Below, piece after piece: positions 25,012 to 36,160 of a stretch of 64,000 nucleotides of DNA. Within the stretch, counting starts at the first letter, position 1, and each line of letters opens with the position of its first letter. This stretch comes from Brachynemurus nebulosus (taxonomy: Eukaryota > Arthropoda > Insecta > Neuroptera > Myrmeleontidae). The notes beneath the pieces were generated by a model. That model searched no databases, had not been told where the DNA came from, and worked only from the letters and a program-made list of their open reading frames with translations. Position numbers and translations under genes: made by a program. The stretch covers positions 17,147,619 to 17,211,618 of the forward strand of contig JAPWDM010000012.1 in assembly GCA_035578155.1 (NCBI GenBank), read 5' to 3'.

Positions 25012-25375
25012 CCTGTATACAAAATTTCAGCCCTCTAGGTTTATTTGGGGAGATTTTGACCCGAACGAAACTGTCAAAAAACAAGAAAAATCATGTTCTT
25101 TTTGGTATAAAAATGGTGGGGGTATGGGTTGGAAGTCCAGATCACCAAAAGGCACCCTCTTGATACTAACTCAATCCCAATACAAAATTTCAGCCCTCTA
25201 GGTTTATTTGGGTGACCTGTGCGAGTGGTGCAAACTTCGAAAACGTCGAAAAAGCATGAAATTGTAGCTTAAAAATGAGGAGGGTGGGGTAGAATATTAA
25301 AACCTCCAAAAAGCATAACATAGGTACGAACTCTATCAACACACCAAATTTCAACCCTCTACGTTAATTCTGGGG
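24853..25375 (+). repeat. ~160-bp imperfect tandem modules
   Basis: The phrase ACAAAATTTCAGCCCTCTAG occurs near 24855, 25017 and 25183 and in drifted form near 25343. Each is preceded by a 'CCAAAAAGCA…TAACT' phrase. It overlaps the inner end of the inverted-repeat arm. Confidence 0.7.
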
Positions 25376-25461
25376 GGCTGGGGGCGTGTTAGATCCAGCT
25401 AAAATCTTTTTTTCCCCCGCTACTCCCTCCAAATAATCCTAGGAAGCTGAATTTTGGATAT

Positions 25462-26224
25462 TGTAACGTCGCAAACGTGGGAAAAGATCTCACTACGGTG
25501 TTATTTTGCGATGCACAGAGGATGGTAAACTTTCCAGCGTGGGTTCGGTTTTTCTTCTCCAAGACGAATAGTTTTTTCACAAATAAAACACTTTTAATTG
25601 GTTTTTTAGTTGATTAGTTTATTGAATAAATGTAGAAAACTTGTATAAAAATAATTTTCTTATATAATTTTATAAATTATAAATTTTTTAAGTATAAAAA
25701 ATAATGCGCAGTTGTTCCACTGGCGAGGATTCTGATGTTGTTCGTTTTAATATTACCTTACAACTAACTTGAAACAAGTTATATCCTTATTCTTAAAACA
25801 AGCGTTCCTTAATTTCATTTCCAAGAATCGAAAGAAAGTTCTATTGGTTTCTATATAGAGATAGAAATATTTGTATACATTAACTAGAAAGAAATAATAA
25901 GTGTTGTTTTGAAGTATTCCTTTATGTCACCACCTGGTACGACAGAAATATTCAAGTGATGCTTAACCCTGATTGGTTGTTGCATCTCTGGTGTCCAAAC
26001 GTGACCACAGCACCAACAGTTCTTTCTGTTAAAAACTTGACAAAAGTCATAGTCTGTTCGTTTAGGCAATCTACACTACAGATATGTATTATTATCTGCA
26101 GCGCTAATCATTATTTGAGTTTTTATGATAAAATTTTGTGTTATATAATAAAATTTATTTTTACTAGAAAGTTTTGATGAAAATTTGTTAATTTTTCACC
26201 TGCGCCTGTACCATGGTGGTTACA
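25462..26224 (-). repeat. 3' LTR
   Basis: It matches the 5' LTR base for base wherever compared. On the plus strand a 61-residue frame with CWCCGHVW occurs in both LTRs in antisense and is not considered a gene. Confidence 0.93.
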
Positions 26225-26311
26225 TATCCCCCCCTCAAAAATTTCTATGGGAGAGTGAAACTCGAAATAGAAATTTTTGATCAAAACTCAAAAATTTCGA
26301 AATTTCTTGGA

Positions 26312-26348
<37 letters not shown>

Positions 26349-26884
26349 AATTAAGTAAAATTGAAAAATTTTTAATAAAGTTTTTTCATTGAGTAACAAA
26401 AATATATAAGATAAATGTAGGGAGCAATGACCTTTAATAATATTATTATAGAAATGATAAAAATTTGATTTTAATTAGAAAATTTTAATGAAGTCATTTT
26501 GCTACCTTCATTTTCACAAAGATTTAACATTCTTTAAACAAAATAATAAATATAAATTCTTAATTAAAGTTCATAAAAGTTTGTTTTATTTTAATATGCA
26601 CTTTGGTTTTAATCACTATCACAAGTATTTTAAATAAATATTTTTTAATTTTAAGGTATTATGTTAGTATTAGTTTGGTTGAGCGAATATTCTTACTAAT
26701 ACAAATAAAATATAATAATACATTAGTTTTTTAATTTTCTTTGAATCACATCTAAGTATCAAAATTAAATATAGGTGATTATAAAGTCATCATTCGTATA
26801 TTTGTCATCTGTTTAACTAAAGAAATGTAAAAATTTTAATGAAAATTTAATAATATTTTGTAGATTTATTTTTTTTTTTTTTTT
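26225..26884 (-). other. retrotransposon 3' untranslated region with polypurine tract
   Basis: On the minus strand TTGAGGGGGGGATA directly abuts the 3' LTR (26225-26238), the position and composition of a polypurine tract for plus-strand priming. The rest is AT-rich with a 24-bp T-run near 26320 and no gene. Confidence 0.7.
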
Positions 26885-29800
26885 TTATTCTTTAAAAGGT
26901 TTAAGATGTATCGCATTATACACACCTTTTATTATATTTGAATCTGGGTAATAAAGAATGTATGCATTTATATTTTTTATTCCACCTACTAAAAAGGGTC
27001 CACAATAGAGTAAATTAAATTTTTTAACAATTTTGTTCCTAGCTGAGGAACGTGTATGAGTTTTAAGCAAAACCTTATCACCTATATGATAAGTTTTTGT
27101 GTAATGTAAATTATGACGTAATTTTCTTTTATTACCTTTTTCAATAGTATTATTCAATGCTAACTGCCGAATTTGTTGCAAATTAGATTGATCATTTTGA
27201 GGAAAAGAAATAAGGCGTGTTATAGGGTTAGGAGGTTTATTTCCAAAAAGTAATTCATAAGGTATAAATTGAGTAGTATCATGAGGTGTGAAATTTAAAC
27301 AATTTTCGATAAAAGTTAAATAATCTGTCCACGAACTATGTTTTTTATGACAATATGTTCTAAATAATCTATTTAATTCACGGTTTACACGTTCTTCCGG
27401 ATTTGCTCGCGGATTGTAAACGCTAATTGTATAAACGTTAATTCCAGCATTTTTAAGAGTATCTTGCCAAATTGGAGATACAAATTGACTTGCATTATCG
27501 CTATAAATATTTTGCATTTTACCTATATTGGGTATAAAATGCTTAACAACTCTGTCAACACATTGTTGAGCAGTTGCACCCTTTAATGGATATAGTTTTA
27601 CAAATTTTGAATAGTTATCCTTAATTATAAAAATCATGTTAAATCCAAATTTTCCTTTAGGTAAAGGACCATATAGATCCACAAAACAGTCCTTAAGAGG
27701 ATATTCTGATATAATATTTTGTAAAGGACCTTGTGTAAAATAATTTGGAACCTTACATTTTTGGCATATATTACAACTTCGTAAATTTGACTCAACACGA
27801 CGATAAATATTTTTAATGAAAAAATATTGTTTTAAATATTCAGTGATTTTACGAGACGAAAAATGACCTAAATATTTATGGAAAAATTGTATTATTTCAT
27901 TTATTTTATTTTCAGGTAGATAAATTTGATAATTGTAAGGGAAGTTGGTATTTCTATGAAAAAGTATACCATTATGTACCATAAACCGGTTTTGATATTC
28001 TTGAATATTGTTAATTATGTTTTTACAAAAAGGGTCAACATGTTGGTACCTGCGAATGTTATTAGCAAATTTTTCAAGAAATTTATTTTGAAAATCAAGT
28101 TTTAAAATATTACATTTAACTGAAATGTTTGTAGAAAAATTATTATTTATAGATAAAGAATTTATCATTAAGTTCGTTTGATTTGATATATTATTTAAGG
28201 TATATGGATTTCGAGAGAAAAAATCTGCTATAAAATTTTGTTTTCCAGGAATATATTCAATAGTGAAATTGAATTCACTTAAAGCTAAGAACCAACGTAA
28301 AATTCTATTATTTGTTATTTTTGCTTCATGTAAAAATGATAATGATTTGTGATCACTACGAACTATTACTTTGTGACCTAAAATGTAATGTCGAAGTTTG
28401 TTGAAAGTAAAAACTAGACTTAATAATTCTCTTTCGGAAATAGTATAGTTCAATTCAGAAGTTGTTAAAGCGCGTGAAACAAACGAGATTGGATTATACG
28501 TATTATCATCATTGATTTGATATAGACAACCACTTAAAGCTTTGTCAGAAGCATCTACATCTAAATAGAAAATTTTGTTAAAATCTGGAAATTTAAGCAT
28601 AACTGACTTTGCAAATAATGATTTTAAAGTATTAAACGTTTTTTGTTCTTCACTTCCCCAATTCCAAATTGAGTTTGCTTTTAATAAATGCGAAAATTTA
28701 GAAGTTAATTCACTAAAATTAGGAAAAAATCTACGATAAAAATTCATAATACCTAAAATTGATTGTAAAGATTTAATATTAGTGGGAGGTTGCAATTTTA
28801 AAATAGCTTGAACCTTATCCTCACATAAACTAATACCATTTTCAGAAATTTTATGACCCAAAAATTTAATTTCTGTTTTGAAAAAGTTACATTTAGAAAA
28901 ATTGATGGTTACACCAGCATTAAAAAGTTTATTTAATACTATCTCAACATGTTTAAGGTGAGATTCAAAATCGTCAGAGCCAATGACTATGTCATCGACA
29001 AAGACATGACAAAAATCGTTTATGTCACTTCCCAAAATTTGATCAATACATTTTTGAAATATACCAACGGACAAATTTATCCCGAAGGCTAAACGGGTAA
29101 ACTGATAACATTTGCCGTTAAATAAAAATCCTGTGTATTTTTTACTATCTGGGTGTAATTGGATTTGCCAATAACCCGAAATTAAGTCAATAGAAGTGAA
29201 AAATTGTTTTTTCTGAAATTTTCCTAGGATATATTCAATAGAAACTGGCGTTTCTCGGTCCGGTATTACTATTTGATTGATATTCCTACTATCTAAAACA
29301 ATTCGGATTTGCCCATTTGGCTTAATTACTGTATGCAAAGGACTTATATAAGAAGTATATGACCTTTCTATAATTTTCCATGATAAAAGTTTATCTATTT
29401 CCTTTTGAACTGCGGGCAAACGCGAATAAGGTATAGGATAGCATTTTGACGAAAATTCTTTATGTTCTCGAATTTTGAATTTACAATAAAAGTTTTTTAC
29501 TAACCCTGGTTTGGTAGAAAAAATGTTTTTAAATTTATTAAGCATCGATAAGATTTTATTTTGTTCGATTTTAGATAAATGAGTTAAATTAGAAATTGAA
29601 TTTATAACGTCGTCAAAGGGTGTAATATATTCATTGTCGTCAAAGGGTTTAAATGAAAGATTATTAATTTTATAAAATTCTTCCGTATTAAGATTTTGTT
29701 CTTTGTAAACAATACTTTTAATGTTTGAAATTAACATATTACTGGATTTAATATCATTAGATGAGATTTGTGAAATGAATTTAATTTCATGTATTTTACT

Positions 29801-30448
29801 ATCAATTTTAAGTAACAACGACTTATTGAAAATATTTATACTAGCGTAATATTTTTGTAAATATTCCATACCGAGAATCGCTTCGACAGCTAAATCTGGT
29901 ACGATAAGAAAATTTAAGGGTATTATAATATTATTGTAACTAAATTCAATAAAAGTTTGTTTATCAATAGTTTTAGATTTTTTGTTTGTCGCAGTAACTA
30001 CCTGACATTTTATTGTAGGTATTACGGGCAATGGTTTATTTGTATTTTTAATATGAATTTGATTTAATTTATCAAATGTTTTATCATTTAGAACCGTAAT
30101 AACGCTTCCAGTGTCTATTAAAATATTGATAAAAGTGTCAAAAAAGTTTACTTTAATAATTGGCAAAATATCGTTAGAGATTTTTGTATTTGAAAAACGA
30201 TTTTGATTATTCTCTTCCGTTAGATCACCAAAATGATCGTTTGAAAAAATACTACAAAGGAATGTACCCCTAATATTGTAACAATTCTCAGAATTGAAAT
30301 TGTTAACATTACTATCTAATAAATTAATTTTATTATTAACAAAAAGATTGTCATTCTTAACATTTTTACTAATATTCTTTTCATTAATTTGAAAATTGTC
30401 ATCTATTAAGGTTGATTTCCTTATAGATGTTCTATTTAGTTTTCCCAA
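26885..30448 (-). CDS. Ty3/Gypsy Pol polyprotein
   Basis: This 1187-residue frame carries in order: aspartic protease (IDTGS, catalytic Asp112); reverse transcriptase (SIDL around Asp421, and the FVDD box with Asp485-Asp486); RNase H (DVDASD at 630-635, SERE near 671-674, SDH near 698-700); and integrase with the HHCC finger His857/His862/Cys892/Cys895, core acidic residues Asp924, Asp984 and Glu1019, and a GPF motif near 1150. It lies in the -1 frame relative to gag with a 13-nt overlap at a GGGAAAACT tract. Translation is therefore probably by -1 slippage; the first codon here is TTG, not a true start. All motifs look intact. It serves reverse transcription and insertion of the element. Confidence 0.95.
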   Translation of the reverse strand: MGKLNRTSIRKSTLIDDNFQINEKNISKNVKNDNLFVNNKINLLDSNVNNFNSENCYNIRGTFLCSIFSNDHFGDLTEENNQNRFSNTKISNDILPIIKVNFFDTFINILIDTGSVITVLNDKTFDKLNQIHIKNTNKPLPVIPTIKCQVVTATNKKSKTIDKQTFIEFSYNNIIIPLNFLIVPDLAVEAILGMEYLQKYYASINIFNKSLLLKIDSKIHEIKFISQISSNDIKSSNMLISNIKSIVYKEQNLNTEEFYKINNLSFKPFDDNEYITPFDDVINSISNLTHLSKIEQNKILSMLNKFKNIFSTKPGLVKNFYCKFKIREHKEFSSKCYPIPYSRLPAVQKEIDKLLSWKIIERSYTSYISPLHTVIKPNGQIRIVLDSRNINQIVIPDRETPVSIEYILGKFQKKQFFTSIDLISGYWQIQLHPDSKKYTGFLFNGKCYQFTRLAFGINLSVGIFQKCIDQILGSDINDFCHVFVDDIVIGSDDFESHLKHVEIVLNKLFNAGVTINFSKCNFFKTEIKFLGHKISENGISLCEDKVQAILKLQPPTNIKSLQSILGIMNFYRRFFPNFSELTSKFSHLLKANSIWNWGSEEQKTFNTLKSLFAKSVMLKFPDFNKIFYLDVDASDKALSGCLYQINDDNTYNPISFVSRALTTSELNYTISERELLSLVFTFNKLRHYILGHKVIVRSDHKSLSFLHEAKITNNRILRWFLALSEFNFTIEYIPGKQNFIADFFSRNPYTLNNISNQTNLMINSLSINNNFSTNISVKCNILKLDFQNKFLEKFANNIRRYQHVDPFCKNIINNIQEYQNRFMVHNGILFHRNTNFPYNYQIYLPENKINEIIQFFHKYLGHFSSRKITEYLKQYFFIKNIYRRVESNLRSCNICQKCKVPNYFTQGPLQNIISEYPLKDCFVDLYGPLPKGKFGFNMIFIIKDNYSKFVKLYPLKGATAQQCVDRVVKHFIPNIGKMQNIYSDNASQFVSPIWQDTLKNAGINVYTISVYNPRANPEERVNRELNRLFRTYCHKKHSSWTDYLTFIENCLNFTPHDTTQFIPYELLFGNKPPNPITRLISFPQNDQSNLQQIRQLALNNTIEKGNKRKLRHNLHYTKTYHIGDKVLLKTHTRSSARNKIVKKFNLLYCGPFLVGGIKNINAYILYYPDSNIIKGVYNAIHLKPFKE

Positions 30449-31980
30449 TCATAAGAAAATTCAGGGAATTTTGGATTTATTGGACCAATCGCACTGGTAG
30501 TACCAGTGGCGTGATCCCCGTTATTCGTGCTAACACTATGTGTAGACGAACACGGTTCCTCATTTGAAAAAGTTACTTTAGATTTTTTAAATTTATCAGT
30601 TTTCCAACTTTTATTTCTATCTAAATATTGATTATTACTAGTTACATTACCCCAACCATTATTTTCTGAAGTTGTAGGATTATTTTTAGAAATAGGACTA
30701 TTTGGACGGTTATAATTTGAAGCATTTGGATTAATAGGAACGTTACGATAAGGAGTTTTACTGTAATGATTATCGAATTCCTTTAATTCATCATAAAGTT
30801 GTTTAATAGTTAAACAATTTTTTAAAATTCTACGCGTTTCAAAATCAAAATGTTCTATAAAAATTTCAATAAATGTTTTTTCAGGTATTTTGTCACTTAG
30901 ATGTTTGATTCTTTTATACCAATAAAATAAGTGTTGTACATATTTTTGTTTAATAACAACAGATTTACCCTGATTAGAATAAAATTCTATCAGTATTTGA
31001 TTTTGAATTTTACTATTCCAATATGTATCTAAAATCCAATTTTTTAATTGTTCAAATGTTAAAATAGAATCTTCAAATAATATTAAAGTATTTTTAATAG
31101 TATCAGTTAATTTAGATTTTGTATATAAAATTTTATCATTTTCAGAAAAATTTGTTTCTTTAAAATAATATTCTAATGAATTTATAAAATCAAGAGGATG
31201 CAAATAATTTATATTTCCATTAAATTCAGGAATATTAAAAAGATTATGAGTATTATTATTGAAAAAACTAATATTAGATAGATTATTATTTGGCAAAACA
31301 GTATTATTAATATCATTAATGTTAATAGATTCAAAAGTATTGATTTTCTTTTCTAAAATATCAATAGATTTTAATATAATATCATATTTCTCAAAAATAT
31401 TTGTAATTTCAGTTTCGTTTTTTGTTAAATGTTCCTTAATACTGGAAATTTGTTGGTTAATAACTTTTGTTTGTTCATTATAAGCATCAAATTTTTGATT
31501 ATTAATGATTTCGATATCATTAATTTGTTTAATAGTTTCAGAGTTTGTATTTTTACATTGCAAAGAACAATTGTTAATTTTTTCTTCTAAAGAAATTTTA
31601 ATATTTGTTATTTCAGTTTTTAATTCATTTTTTAATTCGCTCAAACCGTTATGAACTTCTGTTTTAAGTTCGTGTTTGAAATTATTTAATTCGTTAGTAA
31701 ATTTTAAGAAAAATGCATTAAACATACCGGTTATTTCACCTTGAAAGTTTTGTTGAGACGACGTTGCACCAGAAGGCCGCACGCTGATCATCTCCTCCAT
31801 AGATTCACGAAGTTGATCTTCCGTTTTCGTAGAAGATGCTTCCGCTTCAAATATTGTTTCACTGAGGGCGTTTTCTTCGTTGTCCATTGTAATGTTGTAG
31901 TAAATGATTGTTGTTTCGAATGAAATTCCTTGAAGAAGTTGTCCACCAAAATTCGTATACTTCTTTTCTTCTCTTTTCAC
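30436..31980 (-). CDS. Ty3/Gypsy Gag-like structural protein
   Basis: The frame is 514 residues, but the more likely start is Met at 31887 (MDNEENALSETIFEAE), giving about 483 residues. Residues 75-230 are rich in heptad-like Glu/Lys/Ile/Asn (long coiled coil). The central part (about 265-410) with FNGNINYLHPLDFINSLEY and WKTDKF downstream fits a retrotransposon capsid fold. The C-terminal part is Asn/Ser/Pro-rich. No CCHC zinc knuckle is present, which is unusual for gypsy nucleocapsids. It sits directly upstream of pol and would assemble the particle. Confidence 0.85.
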   Translation of the reverse strand: MKREEKKYTNFGGQLLQGISFETTIIYYNITMDNEENALSETIFEAEASSTKTEDQLRESMEEMISVRPSGATSSQQNFQGEITGMFNAFFLKFTNELNNFKHELKTEVHNGLSELKNELKTEITNIKISLEEKINNCSLQCKNTNSETIKQINDIEIINNQKFDAYNEQTKVINQQISSIKEHLTKNETEITNIFEKYDIILKSIDILEKKINTFESININDINNTVLPNNNLSNISFFNNNTHNLFNIPEFNGNINYLHPLDFINSLEYYFKETNFSENDKILYTKSKLTDTIKNTLILFEDSILTFEQLKNWILDTYWNSKIQNQILIEFYSNQGKSVVIKQKYVQHLFYWYKRIKHLSDKIPEKTFIEIFIEHFDFETRRILKNCLTIKQLYDELKEFDNHYSKTPYRNVPINPNASNYNRPNSPISKNNPTTSENNGWGNVTSNNQYLDRNKSWKTDKFKKSKVTFSNEEPCSSTHSVSTNNGDHATGTTSAIGPINPKFPEFSYDWEN

Positions 31981-31987
31981 GTAGATT

Positions 31988-32032
31988 ATTCGTCGGAAAA
32001 TTTATTTCCACTGACAGGGATGCCAATAATTA
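31988..32032 (-). promoter_or_regulatory. putative primer-binding site region
   Basis: Just inside the 5' LTR the minus strand reads TAATTAT then TGGCATCCCTGTCAGTGG. A TGG start is what pairs with a tRNA CCA end. The primer tRNA is not recognised, and the 7-nt gap from the LTR is longer than usual. Confidence 0.4.
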
Positions 32033-32795
32033 TGTAACGTCGCAAACGTGGGAAAAGATCTCACTACGGTGTTATTTTGCGATGCACAGAGGATGGTAAA
32101 CTTTCCAGCGTGGGTTCGGTTTTTCTTCTCCAAGACGAATAGTTTTTTCACAAATAAAACACTTTTAATTGGTTTTTTAGTTGATTAGTTTATTGAATAA
32201 ATGTAGAAAACTTGTATAAAAATAATTTTCTTATATAATTTTATAAATTATAAATTTTTTAAGTATAAAAAATAATGCGCAGTTGTTCCACTGGCGAGGA
32301 TTCTGATGTTGTTCGTTTTAATATTACCTTACAACTAACTTGAAACAAGTTATATCCTTATTCTTAAAACAAGCGTTCCTTAATTTCATTTCCAAGAATC
32401 GAAAGAAAGTTCTATTGGTTTCTATATAGAGATAGAAATATTTGTATACATTAACTAGAAAGAAATAATAAGTGTTGTTTTGAAGTATTCCTTTATGTCA
32501 CCACCTGGTACGACAGAAATATTCAAGTGATGCTTAACCCTGATTGGTTGTTGCATCTCTGGTGTCCAAACGTGACCACAGCACCAACAGTTCTTTCTGT
32601 TAAAAACTTGACAAAAGTCATAGTCTGTTCGTTTAGGCAATCTACACTACAGATATGTATTATTATCTGCAGCGCTAATCATTATTTGAGTTTTTATGAT
32701 AAAATTTTGTGTTATATAATAAAATTTATTTTTACTAGAAAGTTTTGATGAAAATTTGTTAATTTTTCACCTGCGCCTGTACCATGGTGGTTACA
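32033..32795 (-). repeat. 5' LTR
   Basis: A 763-bp LTR identical in length to the 3' copy. It holds the transcription start of the element. Confidence 0.93.
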
Positions 32796-32799
32796 ATAT

Positions 32800-33020
32800 G
32801 TTGTAGAAAATTCACCGAAACGTTATTTCCAATCAGTTTGGAAAAGTTTTATTGTTTTAACGCCCCCCACCAGCCCCTTAAAAGTTGGGTCGGATCAAAA
32901 ATTTTCTCAAAATTTGACCCCACTTTGATAGTATTGTTGTGCATCGGAATAAGCCCCACTTACCAAATTTCATCTCTTAACTTCCATAGGGGGGCCCTAC
33001 ACATATTAAAAGGTTGCGGG

Positions 33021-33075
<55 letters not shown>

Positions 33076-33379
33076 CATCTTTTTTTTTACATAATCGTGT
33101 TCTACGGGTCCGAAAACGGATAGCGCCCCTGGTCTCGCCTCTCGCAGCTCTTATCGTATAGACTGTATAAGTCTAATTTTTCGGAGAAAATTCGACTAAA
33201 AAATGGTTTTGTGTTAATCCTACTGCCCTTGGACAGTTACAGAGACATTGAAAACAAGTAATGTTTCTGTTTTTGTAAGTTGTTATTGGGTAAGGGAGCA
33301 CAGCAATGATTTCGTAGATTCATACACAAATATATCACTCTTTATACAATTTTTTTTTTGTATTGTGTGTACAACGGAA
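32800..33379. other. spacer with (TA)n, inside the split inverted-repeat element
   Basis: Modules with CCCACTTACCAAATTTCATC resemble the drifting repeats left of the retrotransposon. A (TA)n tract covers about 33023-33071. No gene is seen. Confidence 0.45.
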
Positions 33380-33875
33380 ATTTGTACAATAAGGTCACCA
33401 CCATTTTCATCAATAATTTAAACTCTGAAAAGGACACTATTGAAAATTTTGACCGAATGGGGGCATTTGTGAATGACGTTCACAATTACCCCACAATTTT
33501 AAAATCATGGAGTAATTATGAATTGGTAATAAATTGTCCAAATTCTTTAGCAGTTAATAAGGAATCCCCTCAGGCTTTAGACCACTTCTTTAGAAGTACC
33601 TTTATCCATTTCTTACCTTTTAAAAAAAGAAAATGTATTTAAAAAAATTTTCTTTTGAGGTTTGGTCGAAGTAAGATACACAAAATTTTGCAAGGGTTTT
33701 TTCAAAATAAAAAAAAAGATACTAATATTCGGAGAATTGTTATGAAATTTTAATAGCATATTAAGAAAGGACAGAAAAACATACTAAGAGTTGATTTTTA
33801 ACAATATTAATGTTATTTTAGAAATTATAGGTGCCGTTCACAATTACCCCAATTCACAATTACCCCGGTCAACCC
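33380..33875 (-). repeat. inverted fragment of the GGGTTGACCGG element family
   Basis: This is the reverse complement of 621-935, ending in CCCCGGTCAACCC. Stretches such as TTAGCAGTTAATAAGGAATC and CACTTCTTTAGAAGTACCTT match closely. Confidence 0.7.
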
Positions 33876-33973
33876 TAAAGCATGACTGTATACCTAAAAG
33901 AAGCTGAATTTATTTCAAACTGTAGTATATTCAGTCTTGTATCGTATTTTGTGTACAACGGTATTTGGTGTAC

Positions 33974-34792
33974 AGGTTAAGCTAATAGCCAGACACTGTT
34001 TTTTGGAGGTTTCAACTTTTAACCCTTACCCCCACGATTTTTACGCCAATATTTCCTTAATTTTTTTGCTTGTTTTCTAACACGTCTAGAGACTCCATAA
34101 GGAAACCTAGAGGGCTGAAATTTTGTACCTGTATTCAGTTAGTATCCAGCTAGTACCTTGTAGGGAGTCCGCAATACTTTTCCCCCCACTTCTCCCATTT
34201 TTACATCGGAATTGAAAGCTATTGTTAAATGTGTTTTAAAAGCATTATGTTTATTCTAAATACAAGTAGGCGAATAGTAATTTTAAAAAATTTAAAAAAA
34301 AGTGAACTTACTTTTATGACAAATGAAATACATACATATTAAGTAATTTAAAAATGTTATTAAAGTCACTGTTTATTTATAAATTAGGAATTTTGGATTT
34401 TTAGTATTTATAAAATAGAAATTTTGGATTTTTTTGGAAAGAAAAAATATCTTTATAAAGGCCTTCCAGTTTACTATTTAAGGTCCTTTTTTAATTTTTA
34501 AAACTAAAACATAAAGGCAATTAGCGGATAAACACTCGTACGAATTGTGTTGGCTTTTTTTCTGCTACCTGTTTTCGGCACAAAATTGAAATTTACGGAG
34601 ATACAGCCCTTAAATACTTAAAACCTTTTTTTAAAGCCTCGATCAGCCGAACACTCATCACCAGTTTTGAAACCAACAAAATGACAATTCGGTTGTAGAC
34701 TTTCAATCACATTTCGCTTGTAGACATTCAATACCGAAGATGAAGGGGAAAATTCGACTACCGTGATGGGGCCCCGCTGCTCACGGCGTTTT
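33974..34792 (-). repeat. right arm of the split inverted-repeat element
   Basis: It mirrors 24179-25011, including GCTGCTCACGGCGTT at the outer end. Arms differ by scattered substitutions and small indels, so this element is much older than the retrotransposon inside it. Confidence 0.7.
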
Positions 34793-35508
34793 TTATTCAT
34801 GTAAACTAAATGTATTTCCCCATGTTTTAATATGGATTTTCACAAAGTAAACCTATCTAATATTAATTATTTAAAAAGTGCTAGTCAAGATACGATTTTG
34901 TTGTGAAAAGTAACAAAGCAACGATCCCATGTTTTAATATGGATTTTCACAAAGTAAACCTATCTAATATTAATTATTTAAATGTATTTCCTTGAAAAAG
35001 TCTTATTTTCCTTGTTTTCGTGTGAATACATGGAATTCTTTTGATTTTTTATATGATAAAATTACAAAATATCATCAAAATGTCATTTTTAGCTTGTAAT
35101 AAATTTGTTCCTACAATTTTTGTTATTTTTATTTAACCTTGATTTTTTGTACAAATTTGAGGTACCTATGCATAACTTACATTAAGCAAAGATAAATTGT
35201 GACCGCTAAAGTATGACGAAAAATTTGAAAGTGGGGTAAATGTGAAAAATTTGAGTTGGGCTTTACTCTGATGTACCACACTTCTCTTGTAATCCATTCT
35301 AAATAATTTTTCTGATGGCATTCACTTTTATCCCAAAATTCATAAGATTTGCAAAACCGCACCGGGGAAATGTGAATGGTTTATAAAATTTTTGTTTTTC
35401 ATACGAATTTGCTCAAAATTTTTTGTGGTGCATCCTGAATAATGTAGAATTAAAACGACTCTTTTATCTCAATTCATGAAAATCCATTCACAATTGACCC
35501 GGTCAACC
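34793..35508 (+). repeat. direct fragment of the GGGTTGACCGG element family
   Basis: It corresponds to 1340-1907, interrupted by a ~104-bp tandem duplication (CCCATGTTTTAATATGGATT at 34822 and 34926). It ends in GACCCGGTCAACCGG. Confidence 0.65.
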
Positions 35509-36089
35509 GGAAATAAAGAGAAAAACACGTCGACTTAAAAATGTTCTTTTACCTAATAAAATCTACACCTTATTACTCACAACTTTATTTCGCGGCAACC
35601 ATTGATTGACTGGTCACAACGTGTCCGTGATCATTTACTGATGACAACAACCGGATATACTTAATTGATTTGTATATAGTTTGGCCTAGTTAATACCTAC
35701 CCCCGTTAATACTAGCCCCTGTCTCGCCTATACTTCGATATATCCTTTAAAAAACTTAGTTTAAATCATTAGGGGAAAATTTTGTGCATATTTTAGCATT
35801 TCCCTTAATGATTTAGAATTGAATTTTTAATCAACAGTTTAAAAAGTAATCATACTTTTATTTATTTTTAAAAATTACAGTTTAAATATATGTTAGTAAA
35901 TCACATAGTAAATCATAAATTTTTCCCCCCGTAAATACAACATAATACAAAGATTACACGATCATTACGACAAGGTCAGTTTTATTGACCCTTTCGATAA
36001 AAAAATCACAAATCATTGGTGATGTTTGCAGACGCTATGAATAGTATGATGACTCTGAATGAACGGGAATTTATAAAAAGGACTTGGAA

Positions 36090-36090
<1 letters not shown>
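35509..36090. other. start of the gene 2 duplication unit, no gene
   Basis: From about 35960 (GGTCAGTTTTATTGACCCTT) the sequence is homologous to 46808 and 62555. This marks the 5' limit of the duplicated P450 block as far as I can follow it. Confidence 0.5.

Positions 36091-36160
<70 letters not shown>

Larger units (their letters stand above)
25462..32795 (-). mobile_element. complete Ty3/Gypsy LTR retrotransposon, minus strand
   Basis: Two 763-bp LTRs (25462-26224 and 32033-32795) bound gag and pol. The flanks carry the 4-bp duplication ATAT (25458-25461 and 32796-32799). LTR termini are TGTAAC…GTTACA. The LTRs align without indels and show no difference in the stretches compared, and both large frames are open, so the insertion is recent. 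No envelope gene is present. Confidence 0.95.

Noticed and set aside
25884..26069. Antisense frame with CWCCGHVW in both LTRs
   Set aside because: It lies inside the LTR, is short and is duplicated only because the LTR is.
31259..32099. Plus-strand frames opposite gag
   Set aside because: They are shadows of the minus-strand gag gene.
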